Positions 8,052 to 16,497 of a DNA stretch of 32,570 nt are shown here, piece after piece. The translations under genes and the position numbers were made by a program. Location: contig NZ_JAHZQQ010000023.1 of assembly GCF_019930045.1 (NCBI RefSeq), positions 1 to 32,570 on the forward strand. The letters are read 5' to 3'. The notes beneath the pieces are model-generated. The model was not told the DNA's origin and did no database searches. It was given only the letters and a program-made list of their open reading frames with translations. Positions within the stretch are counted from its first letter, which is position 1. The number at the start of each line of letters is the position of its first letter. This DNA is from Streptococcus australis (GTDB lineage: Bacteria; Bacillota; Bacilli; Lactobacillales; Streptococcaceae).

Positions 8052-8089
8052 AATTTTCTTACTGTGAAAATTTGTAAGAAGGGATTTTT
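8052..8089 (+). terminator. weak terminator-like hairpins
   Basis: Two mutually exclusive 7-bp stems are possible: AATTTTC (8052-8058) with GAAAATT (8066-8072), or TTCTTAC (8056-8062) with GTAAGAA (8074-8080). A run of five T starts at 8085. The stems are AT-rich and the spacing to the T run is poor for the first, so termination would be partial at best. Confidence 0.3.
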
Positions 8090-8129
8090 CTTTTGATCAA
8101 TTAAATGATGATTTTAGAAAGGAGACTAT

Positions 8130-8756
8130 ATGCCACTCATAGAAGAATTAACATCAAAGCGTTCACCTTTAGTTAAGAAAGCAGCTAAGAAAATTTTAAA
8201 GGACAGACTAAAAGGATATGGGCCATACTTACATAGTGCTTTAGAGGCGGAGATAGAAAAAAAAAGAGCTTGGGAAACTCAAATGTACTTGCTCTACGCT
8301 ATGGCCGCAACAGATTGTGCAGAAGAAATTCCCTATCTGAAGTCATTGATTCTAAGAGACATTCCAACACCTGTAACCTACCGCTCTCTAGCATTAGCCA
8401 TTGTCTATCTAGAGAATTCAGAAATAGAGAATTTATCATTTGTTTATGAGTCCTTGGAATCGAATAGTTTCTCGAAAGCTGCAGGTGCTTGCGCTGCTAT
8501 TTATATGAAAAAGTTAGTACTTAAAGATGATGATTTTAATAGAATTATGTCTTATGTAACTCAGCCTAAATACCTTGAGCATATTGGCAAAGTCACAAAT
8601 CCATTTTTATTTATCTTAGCAGCATCTTATTTGTTTTCTGAGAGCAGTCGAGAGAAAATTTTGATCTTTTCGGAACAATTTGACGTTCAGATAGTGAGAG
8701 ATATTATTTCAGATGTTAAAAAAGGGAAAGACGGGAAGCGCATTAACTTCTTTTAA
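8130..8756 (+). CDS. HEAT-repeat-like putative immunity protein (copy 2)
   Basis: A 208-aa helical protein, same length as the product at 1359 and aligning without gaps. The ribosome binding site AAAGGAG is strong. The central part (about residues 49-130) is almost the same in both copies, including a 28-bp stretch identical at DNA level (8439-8466 and 1668-1695), while the C-terminal third differs at many positions. This pattern suggests duplication followed by recombination or selection for a different partner surface. The stop codon is followed in the same frame by the 8790 ORF. Confidence 0.6.
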   Translation: MPLIEELTSKRSPLVKKAAKKILKDRLKGYGPYLHSALEAEIEKKRAWETQMYLLYAMAATDCAEEIPYLKSLILRDIPTPVTYRSLALAIVYLENSEIENLSFVYESLESNSFSKAAGACAAIYMKKLVLKDDDFNRIMSYVTQPKYLEHIGKVTNPFLFILAASYLFSESSREKILIFSEQFDVQIVRDIISDVKKGKDGKRINFF

Positions 8757-8789
8757 GTTAACTCAGGTTCAGAATTTAATACAGCAATA

Positions 8790-9059
8790 ATGTATGTAGT
8801 TGAGTTCTGTAAAATACCTGAGTTCTATGATGATCAGATTTATTTTTATTGCGATGAATATATGCTCTTTTGGACGTCTATTGATGATGTGGGGGAGATA
8901 GATAAGGCTCGGGATTTTAAATTAAAGGGTCAAATAGTGCCAGCAACCCTAGAGGAAATCTGTAAGGAAGGTTTGATCAGTTCCATTCATTCTGTTAAGC
9001 AATATGCGATTGAGAACGGGAAAGTTGTAAGGATAACCTATATCCATTTAGATTCCTAG
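8790..9059 (+). CDS. unrecognised 89-aa protein
   Basis: A small acidic protein (VVEFCKIPEFYDDQIYFYCD near the start, VVRITYIHLDS at the end) with an alternating strand pattern. No family recognised. There is no ribosome binding site before the ATG. The frame is the same as that of the upstream HEAT-type gene and is open from that gene's TAA, so translation could come from coupling or rare readthrough, or the gene may have lost its own start. The immunity-cluster setting is the only clue to function. Confidence 0.45.
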   Translation: MYVVEFCKIPEFYDDQIYFYCDEYMLFWTSIDDVGEIDKARDFKLKGQIVPATLEEICKEGLISSIHSVKQYAIENGKVVRITYIHLDS

Positions 9060-9110
9060 GAAAAAGCAATGAGGAACTCTCCACATTCTTTTAGAAATAG
9101 AGGTAAAGAA

Positions 9111-9665
9111 ATGAAAGAGGCCAAAGAACTCTTCCTAAAAAATGGTTTTTCGCGACTAAAGCGAACCCATAACTATTATAAAATCAATCATGATTTTTAC
9201 ACAGTGATCTATTTTCAACGAAAATCAGATGGGACTGCCTATTTCGTTAATATTGGCCTTCATCCTCTCTTTCTGGACGCGGGACTGTTAGAAGAAGTGG
9301 ACTGTGCTTTAAGGACTCGATTAGGTTTTGTCGAACATAGAAATGGTATGGATCAAGCTGAATTGGAAAAGGCTGTCCAAGAGGCCATCGATTTTACTGC
9401 TCAGTATTCATCGTATTCAACCGTATTTTCGAGCATAGATCCCGAGAAGGATCTTGAGAAGGATTGGTTGTTGAAACATTTTTCTATCACCAAAGTGAAC
9501 TTATGCAGATTGTATGTTGAGTATTATGATTCAATCGATTCTAAGAAGTTGGCTTTAAATTTTGCAAACTATGGCTTATCCATTACACCTAAGATTGCTT
9601 CTGTTCCTAAAAACTTCTTTAAGACCTATATTCGTTCGGGAGAAATAGTCAAAACGACTTATTAG
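9111..9665 (+). CDS. DUF4304-like putative immunity protein
   Basis: ATG at 9111 is chosen over an upstream in-frame ATG at 9069, because AGAGGT lies 6 nt before it and the protein then begins MKEAKELFLKNGFSRLKRT, as DUF4304-type proteins do. The product is 184 aa. The pattern 'l...GF.r....yyKin.dfytVI.fQrk......f.VNiGlhp.f' (residues about 8-55) fits DUF4304. The remainder is helical. DUF4304 proteins are often encoded next to SUKH and other immunity genes. The starting choice adds or removes only 14 residues. Confidence 0.55.
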   Translation: MKEAKELFLKNGFSRLKRTHNYYKINHDFYTVIYFQRKSDGTAYFVNIGLHPLFLDAGLLEEVDCALRTRLGFVEHRNGMDQAELEKAVQEAIDFTAQYSSYSTVFSSIDPEKDLEKDWLLKHFSITKVNLCRLYVEYYDSIDSKKLALNFANYGLSITPKIASVPKNFFKTYIRSGEIVKTTY

Positions 9666-9730
9666 GGCGGAGTGAAAGTGCGGATATACTGATTAATATC
9701 CTGACGAAAGAAACCGGTAGGAGAAAAGAA

Positions 9731-10090
9731 ATGAAAAACTATTTACTTGATGAAAGGCTATTTCAGTATCCTGAATCGTTTAAAAAATTGATCGAACTCA
9801 ATTTAGTTGATTTTGATTGTTGGTATCTATTGGATTCAGAATGGGCTCTATCTCTGTACAAGGGATTGCAGGAAAGGTACCCAAGCAGAAAGTTGATTCC
9901 ATTTGCTAAAAGAGGAGATTGTGATGATACAGCTTGTTTTGAAATAGGAAAGGGCAATAAGGTCCAACTCATTCATGACTTTGCTACCGAAGGCTGGGAG
10001 CAACGGAAAGAGTTTAATGACTTTTGGGAATGGGTAGAATATGCGGTCAAATGCATGATAGAGTACAATAAAGAGGATGGGATTGAATAA
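9731..10090 (+). CDS. short SMI1/KNR4-like (SUKH) immunity protein
   Basis: A 119-aa protein. The middle reads YPSRKLIPFAKRGDCDDTACFEIG, followed by KVQLIHDFATEGWEQRKEF and a closing helix FWEWVEYAVKCM. The 'liPFA.r.d.dD.acf......v..ih......we.r..f..f..W' order is that of a compact SMI1/KNR4-like family in Firmicutes. The 19 bp spanning its ribosome binding site and start are identical to those at the 11390 gene, marking a shared cassette junction. Immunity by toxin binding is the family's predicted role. Confidence 0.6.
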   Translation: MKNYLLDERLFQYPESFKKLIELNLVDFDCWYLLDSEWALSLYKGLQERYPSRKLIPFAKRGDCDDTACFEIGKGNKVQLIHDFATEGWEQRKEFNDFWEWVEYAVKCMIEYNKEDGIE

Positions 10091-10154
10091 TCGCAAGCTC
10101 TTTTCTAGGGACGAAGGAACTCGTCTCTAATGATTTACAAGGCAAGGAGAACAA

Positions 10155-10742
10155 ATGGAAATGATCACCCAATTATTAAATGAGATTGAAAAAAGTCTCC
10201 AAGAGCTAGATCATCCTTGTGTAGACCATCTAAATTCGGGACTATCTTCTCAAAAAATTCAAGAATTATTTGAGGAAATCCCATTGCAACCAAACCAAGA
10301 CTTGCATGCCCTTTATGCTTGGAGAAATGGATCAAAAGACAGTGAGGGAGTCACACTCGGTGAGCTGGCATTTTTTCCTGGTTTCTATTTGATGTCTCTG
10401 GAAGAAAGTATCCAGACCTACTTGGAACTAATAGAAACGGATACTTGGGATAAGTCTTGGTTTCCAATTTTTGCCAGTGGAGGGGGAGATTTTTATGCCA
10501 TGAACCTGGCTCCAGAAGCTCAGGGGCAAATACATGGTGTTTACGTGTATGAAGAGGAACCTCAGGTCGAATATCGGTCATTGAAATCCATGCTCACAAC
10601 CTTTAAAGTATGTTATGAACAAGGTGTTATTTTCAGGAATGAACAAGGCAACTTGGATATGGATTATAGAAAGCATGCTGAGGTAGCGCATGAGATAAAT
10701 CCAGATGTGAAGATGTGGCTGGAATTCTTAAAGGAGACGTAA
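10155..10742 (+). CDS. SMI1/KNR4 (SUKH-1) immunity protein
   Basis: The clearest SUKH member in the window, 195 aa. After an N-terminal helix comes LHALYAWRNGSKDSEG (the 'l..fY...NG' motif), LAFFPGFYLMSLEESIQTY, WFPIFASGGGDFYAMNL (the hallmark 'wfPi....ggD.y.lnl' strand pair) and GVYVYEEEPQVEYRSLKSMLTTF (the 'V........a.S...fl' end). AAGGAG is well placed before the ATG. Its 3' end overlaps open sequence leading to the next gene, only 23 bp away, so the two are co-transcribed. Confidence 0.75.
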   Translation: MEMITQLLNEIEKSLQELDHPCVDHLNSGLSSQKIQELFEEIPLQPNQDLHALYAWRNGSKDSEGVTLGELAFFPGFYLMSLEESIQTYLELIETDTWDKSWFPIFASGGGDFYAMNLAPEAQGQIHGVYVYEEEPQVEYRSLKSMLTTFKVCYEQGVIFRNEQGNLDMDYRKHAEVAHEINPDVKMWLEFLKET

Positions 10743-10765
10743 TAGGAATGACCAAGGAGAGAAAA

Positions 10766-11317
10766 ATGACAGTAGTTACTGTATTAAAAAAGATCATTAA
10801 ACTCTATGAGGAAACAACGTTTATTCCCCAATCGGTGAGTTTTTCAAACGAAAAATTAAGGATCCAGTCCTCAGATTTGACAGGAGAATTACTTGATTAT
10901 TATCAACACATAGCATTTGATAAGAATTTGTATTTTGCTAATGATAGTTTTAATATCATTTTGTTGCCTTTAGATTCTCCTGCAAGGACAGTTGAATGCT
11001 GGGCTTTACAAGATGATCCTCAGTTTACTGAGGGGCAATACCAGATATTCGCTGCTACAGATATAGATGACATTCTTTTCTGCGATATAAGAGATGAAAA
11101 ATCTCCTGTTTACGCTTGGATTCCTGGAGAATGTAATTATTACAAACTCAGTGAAAGTTTGACGGAGTTTTTGGAGTTCTATTTCGCTTTTTCAAATTTT
11201 TGGAAGCTAAGAGAAGATGTCCCTCTGGAGGAATATATTGTAGGGACAGGTGACTTGATAGAGCGCTACCTTTCCCCAGATGTCCAAGCGACAGCGAAAG
11301 AATATCTATTCCGGTAA
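10766..11317 (+). CDS. SUKH-like immunity protein (paralogue of 4230)
   Basis: Start taken at the ATG at 10766, which has AAGGAG 6 nt upstream; in-frame upstream codons at 10715 and 10748 lack such a site. The product is 183 aa. It shares the ordered landmarks of the 4230 protein: DLTGELLDYYQHIAFD, IILLPL, a Trp-containing ECWAL, YQIFAATDIDDILFCDI, KSPVYAWIPGE, SESLTEFLEFY. The two copies are clearly homologous but much more diverged than the HEAT pair. SUKH family, cytoplasmic antitoxic binder by inference. Confidence 0.6.
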   Translation: MTVVTVLKKIIKLYEETTFIPQSVSFSNEKLRIQSSDLTGELLDYYQHIAFDKNLYFANDSFNIILLPLDSPARTVECWALQDDPQFTEGQYQIFAATDIDDILFCDIRDEKSPVYAWIPGECNYYKLSESLTEFLEFYFAFSNFWKLREDVPLEEYIVGTGDLIERYLSPDVQATAKEYLFR

Positions 11318-11389
11318 GAGTGAGCTGAGATAGATTTGTAATTAAAGCCTTTCTCAATAACAAAAAGTGAACTGGATAGGAGAAAAGAA

Positions 11390-11995
11390 ATGAAAGTGAA
11401 AGAACTAATCGAAGAGGTTGAAAATGATCTTGAGTTAGTCTCGTATTTAAACCGGGTCCCTAAAAAGAATAAGAAAACCCAAGCTAGCTATCTCGAATCG
11501 CTGAATCATCTGACCTATTTACTTTATCTGGAAGATCAAGAGGAAATGGCTAAGAAATTATTAGATCGTATCATACAAGTTCCATTTGAAGGGAATTATA
11601 ACACTTGGACCTTTGTTGCTAGCTCTCTGGTTTTATTGGCCTATCTGGAAAGAGAAAAAGAAAATCAGGTACTCGTCTATAAAAAACTCCTTTTATCTCC
11701 ATTAGATCAAGGGGAGGAATCCACTCAAAACATAAGAAGGAGAGTTCATCAGAGGTTTTTGAATGGTGATAGCTTGGAGCAAAAGCTTGCAAAAATCGAG
11801 CAAGCTTCAAGTCCTGAATCGGAAATGGAACGCCGTCTGCTATACTTGACAGATTTATTGAAGATTCACCTCTTTATTGCTGAGTCAACGTGTGAAGAGA
11901 CAGATATACAGGAAAAAATCGAAGAGAATATAGAGATACTGAAGAAGTATATTAAGGAGCATGAAATCTATAGCCTCTTTCCTTTTAAGGGATAA
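11390..11995 (+). CDS. DUF6707-like helical protein
   Basis: A 201-aa helical protein. The segment SLNHLTYLLYLEDQEEMAKKLLDRI followed by VPFEGNYNTWTFVASSLVLLAYL matches the DUF6707 pattern (a helical pair, then 'f.GNYn.Wt....'). The remaining helices are charged, with Glu-rich C-terminal heptads. It is the last member of the immunity-type run; its start junction is shared with the gene at 9731. DUF6707 members are of unknown activity and common in toxin-immunity loci of Firmicutes. Confidence 0.55.
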   Translation: MKVKELIEEVENDLELVSYLNRVPKKNKKTQASYLESLNHLTYLLYLEDQEEMAKKLLDRIIQVPFEGNYNTWTFVASSLVLLAYLEREKENQVLVYKKLLLSPLDQGEESTQNIRRRVHQRFLNGDSLEQKLAKIEQASSPESEMERRLLYLTDLLKIHLFIAESTCEETDIQEKIEENIEILKKYIKEHEIYSLFPFKG

Positions 11996-12034
11996 GGTGA
12001 GCTAGCAATCTTGGATTTTTAGAAAGAGTGGAAT

Positions 12035-12535
12035 ATGGAAATCAAAAATCACTTTGGCGTCTATGGCATTTGCTATGAGAAAGGAAAATTACTCTGCATT
12101 GAGAAAACGAGAGGGCCTTATCAGCATCGTTTTGATCTACCGGGTGGTAGTCAAGAACTAGGTGAGGGGTTGACAGAAACTCTCAAGAGAGAAGTTCTGG
12201 AGGAGACAGGCTATACGCTTAGCCGTTATTCAAATCCTAGGATGTATGATGTGCTGGTTCAAGAAGAGGGGAAAGATTTCGCTGTACATCATATCATGGC
12301 CTTTTATGATATCGTACTCGATTTCGAAAACTCTCAAAAATCCCTTCCTCATGAAGTTCTTGATGGAAGCAATGATTCAGCCAATGCAGTTTGGGTCCCT
12401 ATTGAGCAGATGACCCAAGAAAATGCCTCACCCTTAGTATTGAAGGTGAAGGCAGAGTTAGTAGGATTTCCAGAATTGGAACTGACAAGCTATAGAAATT
12501 GGAAGGTAAAACATGCAAAATCAACTAGCTCTTAG
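12035..12535 (+). CDS. Nudix hydrolase
   Basis: A 166-aa MutT-type pyrophosphohydrolase. The Nudix box GX5EX7REUXEEXGU is complete: G-SQELG-E, GLTETLK, REVLEETGY (about residues 37-59), preceded by the FDLPGG strand. The N-terminal strand FGVYGICYEKGKLLCIEK is typical. It hydrolyses a nucleoside diphosphate linked to X; the exact substrate cannot be read from the sequence. Its 3' end overlaps the next gene by 23 bp, so the two are translationally coupled. It marks the end of the immunity run and may belong to a stress or sanitising group with the ASCH gene. Confidence 0.85.
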   Translation: MEIKNHFGVYGICYEKGKLLCIEKTRGPYQHRFDLPGGSQELGEGLTETLKREVLEETGYTLSRYSNPRMYDVLVQEEGKDFAVHHIMAFYDIVLDFENSQKSLPHEVLDGSNDSANAVWVPIEQMTQENASPLVLKVKAELVGFPELELTSYRNWKVKHAKSTSS

Positions 12536-13412
12536 TGGCGAAAAAATTGTTGAAAAAGTTTATCCCCATTTATTGCACCACGTCGGCTTAATTCGTGGGG
12601 AATACTTGTTGAGAGAACTAAACCAAAACATACTATTACTAAATTGTCAGCAATTTGTGAAAGATTATCTAGACACTATTTGTCATTTGTACTCAGATGA
12701 AGAAGTCTGGTATCGCTTTTCAGAGTTAACAAATGCAGAAGCAAATAGTCTAGACGGGACTAAAGAGTATTTTGACGAACGCCACCCCTTATTTGGATAT
12801 AGAGGGACTAGGCGTTTATTGGCGTGTCCAGATGAATTTCAGGCTGAGGCACATGTCGTTACAGAAGTTTATCAAACCAAACCCAATCTGTCTGTTATTT
12901 TTCCTTTTGTCAATGATGCCGAACAATTAAAACAAGCTATTACAGTATTGCGCCAGCATGGTTTTACTGGAAAAGTTGGAACAATGATTGAATTACCATC
13001 AGCTTATTTTGACTTGGACAGGATACTGGAAACTGGTATTTCAAAGATTGTAGTGGGAATGAATGATTTGACTTCTTTTATTTTTGCGACTGTGAGAAAT
13101 AGTCAATGGCATGATATAGAAAGTCCAATAATGTTAGATATGCTGAGAGATATGCAGGATAAAGCAAGTATGAAAAAGATTGACTTTGCTGTAGCAGGCT
13201 ATCTGAATACTTCTTTCATACAAAAAATGAATCAGATGGGTATCGAATGTATTCTCCATTACAGCTCTATTCCAGAGATTTTTGATTTAAAAATTGACCA
13301 TCCAGACCATCTTAAACATATAAAAGAAGAAAGTAAAAAATTACAAAGGAGAACCAATGACACCGCAAGAAATGTGGAATGCATACAAGAAAATCAATCC
13401 CTCTATCGGTGA
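12513..13412 (+). CDS. stand-alone PEP-utilising-type TIM barrel (PEP synthase/EI C-domain-like)
   Basis: A 299-aa protein corresponding to only the C-terminal barrel of PEP synthase, PPDK or PTS enzyme I. Landmarks in order: HHVGLIRGEYLL (22-33; EI 'GigLlRtEfL'), HPLFGYRGTRR (91-101), VIFPFVND (128-135), GTMIELPSA (156-164), VGMNDLT (181-187; 'iGtNDLtQ'). The catalytic Cys of the family ('G.CGE') is replaced by AVAG (226-229), so the usual proton donor is missing. No phosphohistidine or ATP-grasp domain is present. The frame runs 56 bp into the next gene. Possible roles are a divergent lyase/aldolase or a pseudoenzyme; substrate unknown. Confidence 0.7.
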   Translation: MQNQLALSGEKIVEKVYPHLLHHVGLIRGEYLLRELNQNILLLNCQQFVKDYLDTICHLYSDEEVWYRFSELTNAEANSLDGTKEYFDERHPLFGYRGTRRLLACPDEFQAEAHVVTEVYQTKPNLSVIFPFVNDAEQLKQAITVLRQHGFTGKVGTMIELPSAYFDLDRILETGISKIVVGMNDLTSFIFATVRNSQWHDIESPIMLDMLRDMQDKASMKKIDFAVAGYLNTSFIQKMNQMGIECILHYSSIPEIFDLKIDHPDHLKHIKEESKKLQRRTNDTARNVECIQENQSLYR

Positions 13413-13798
13413 TGAGATAGACGCCTGGGCTTTTGGAGTAGAGGCAGATCTCTTGGCTGACTTGGTTCTAAGAGGCGAAAAAACAGCAACAGCCTCAGCT
13501 TACGACCTCTACGCAGTAGAGGACGAACCCCTTCCACAAGAAGGGACTTTCGATGTCATTTTAGACAGTCAAAACCAGGCTGTCTGCATTGTCGAAGTCA
13601 CAAAGGTTTCCGTTCAGCCTTTCCATCAAGTGTCAGCTGACCATGCCTATAAGGAAGGTGAAGGAGACAAATCTTTAGCCTATTGGCGTCAGGTTCATGA
13701 AGACTTTTTCAAAGACTGCTTTAGGGGAAGCGGGACTAACTTTTACACCTGATAGCAAGGTGGTTTTAGAAGAAATTCGCAAGGTTTATCCATTATAG
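13357..13798 (+). pseudogene. ASCH-domain protein gene with a 3' frameshift
   Basis: The start has AAAGGAG 7 nt upstream and encodes a classic ASCH (DUF437/YqfB-type) protein: WAFGVEADLLADLVLRGEKT, ASAYDLYAVEDEPLP, a VILDS strand, VCIVEVTKVSVQPFHQV, YWRQVHEDFF. The frame stops at 13750-13752 after 131 aa. Removing one T near 13717 restores ALGEAGLTFTPDSKVVLEEI... to a TAG at 13796-13798, the normal C-terminus and a length of 146 aa, usual for the family. Only the last strand and helix are lost, so some function may remain, or it may be a sequencing error. ASCH domains are predicted RNA- or modified-nucleoside-binding proteins. Confidence 0.75.
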
Positions 13799-13915
13799 AA
13801 CATGCTCTCCATTTAGAAAATCAGAAAAAAGAATAACTGTTTTTATACAAAATAGGCCTAGTGATTGTGACAAGCTAAAAATACTGCCCAGTTCTTAGAA
13901 CTATTAAAAGATTTT

Positions 13916-14056
13916 TTGAGACTTTCCGCTGTGAGAAAGGCGCTTGAAACCTAAAGTTTCAAGCGCTCGGGAGTTTTGAAACTTTAGGTTCAAAACTAAA
14001 TCATGGAACTTCGTAGAAGTTCGCTGATGTCCGTACTCACCTAAGGAAAGTCTCAA
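13916..14056. repeat. 141-bp cloverleaf-like inverted-repeat element
   Basis: A perfect 12-bp outer stem (TTGAGACTTTCC, 13916-13927, with 14045-14056) plus GTGAG/CTCAC (13931-13935 with 14036-14040) enclose three hairpins: an 11-bp stem (13940-13950/13956-13966, loop CTAAA), a 9-bp stem (13972-13980/13989-13997) and a 7-bp stem (14006-14012/14016-14022, loop GTA). The first two loops are complementary. It lies in the 371-bp gene-free stretch 13799-14169. It could be a MITE-like repeat or a structured RNA. The rest of that stretch holds nothing coding that I can support. Confidence 0.7.
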
Positions 14057-14077
14057 CGAAGATATGATCATAATCTG

Positions 14078-14101
14078 ACTCTCCTTATAGGAGAGTTTTT
14101 T
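14078..14101 (+). terminator. intrinsic terminator upstream of glmU
   Basis: An 8-bp stem, ACTCTCCT (14078-14085) with AGGAGAGT (14089-14096) around a 3-nt loop, runs into six Ts (14096-14101). It would end transcripts from the ASCH gene side before the glmU promoter. Confidence 0.8.
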
Positions 14102-14114
14102 GATCTACGTCAAT

Positions 14115-15555
<1,441 letters not shown>

Positions 15556-15564
15556 GAGATTTTC

Positions 15565-16113
15565 ATGCAATTTGAAGAAAAAACCATTGAGCGCAAGGAG
15601 ATTTATCAAGGACCGATTTTCCAAGTGGTCACTGATCAAGTAGAACTACCCGCTGGAAAAGGCCAAGCGCAGCGTGATTTAATCTTCCATAACGGAGCAG
15701 TAGCGGTTTTGCCGATCACAGAAGATGGGAAAACGATCTTGGTCAAGCAGTACCGCAAGGCGATTGAAAGGACTTCGGTGGAGATTCCAGCAGGGAAGTT
15801 AGAAAAGGGAGAAAATGCAGACCCTAAAGCGGCTGCTCTGCGCGAATTGGAAGAAGAAATTGGCTACACAGCGGATCTAGAGTTGTTGTATGATTTTTAT
15901 TCAGCCATTGGATTTTGTAATGAGCGGATCAAACTTTATGTTGCGACCAACTTGAAAAAAGTGGAAAATCCTCGCCCTCAAGATGAAGACGAGACCTTGG
16001 AACTCCTTGAGGTGACTTTAGCAGAAGCTGAGGGGTTGATCCAAACAGGTGATATCTGCGATGCTAAAACTATCATGGCAGTTCAATATTGGAAACACCT
16101 ACAAAACAATTAA
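15565..16113 (+). CDS. ADP-ribose-type Nudix hydrolase (NudF-like)
   Basis: A 182-aa enzyme predicted to cleave ADP-ribose or a related sugar nucleotide to AMP. The N-terminal dimerising strands (IFQVVTDQVELP) lead to VAVLPITEDGKTILVKQYR and the Nudix region IPAGKLEKGE, followed by AAALRELEEEIGY. The gap between the first Glu and RELEEE is two residues longer than the textbook box, which is common for this branch in lactic bacteria. It lies between glmU and macP, the order recalled from S. pneumoniae. AGGAG precedes the ATG. Exact substrate preference is not visible. Confidence 0.9.
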   Translation: MQFEEKTIERKEIYQGPIFQVVTDQVELPAGKGQAQRDLIFHNGAVAVLPITEDGKTILVKQYRKAIERTSVEIPAGKLEKGENADPKAAALRELEEEIGYTADLELLYDFYSAIGFCNERIKLYVATNLKKVENPRPQDEDETLELLEVTLAEAEGLIQTGDICDAKTIMAVQYWKHLQNN

Positions 16114-16131
16114 AGAATAGAGGAGAAACCG

Positions 16132-16470
16132 ATGGGCAAACCTTTATTAACAGATGAAATGATTGAGCGGGCAAACCGAGGAGAAGCAATCTCTGGTCCC
16201 CCGCTCTTTGATGAGGAAGAAACAAAAATTCTCCCGACAGGAAACAGGGGATTTGGTTATGAACGGCCAGTGACTTCAAGAGAAGTAGATAGTGGACATG
16301 GAGCATCGTATCCTCAGGAGACTATTCCGATCAGGGTCCAACCTACAGTGACCAAGAGTCGTCGGATTGAGAACCAAAAAGATGAGGTTTTTCAATCAAA
16401 ATTAAATAAGATTTTATTTTGGGTCATCTTGCTCCTCATCTTGTTAATTCTTGCAATCTGGCGCTTATAG
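16132..16470 (+). CDS. macP: MacP, membrane activator of class A penicillin-binding protein
   Basis: A 112-aa protein with a disordered, charged cytoplasmic N-terminus and one C-terminal membrane helix ([17 protein letters not shown]). Gene order glmU - Nudix - macP - mtnN matches the pneumococcal locus. MacP in S. pneumoniae binds and activates PBP2a and is phosphorylated by the kinase StkP on a Thr near residue 32. The Thr31 in FDEEETKIL is the likely counterpart here (inference). AGAGGAG gives a strong ribosome binding site. The start [17 protein letters not shown] agrees with the conserved head of the family. Confidence 0.85.
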   Translation: MGKPLLTDEMIERANRGEAISGPPLFDEEETKILPTGNRGFGYERPVTSREVDSGHGASYPQETIPIRVQPTVTKSRRIENQKDEVFQSKLNKILFWVILLLILLILAIWRL

Positions 16471-16497
16471 GGAGCGTCTACCAAAGGAGTTACGATT

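Noticed and set aside
15565..16113. Nudix box two residues longer than the canonical spacing
   Set aside because: The extended spacing before RELEEE is, as far as I recall, normal in ADP-ribose hydrolases of lactic bacteria, so it is not a defect.
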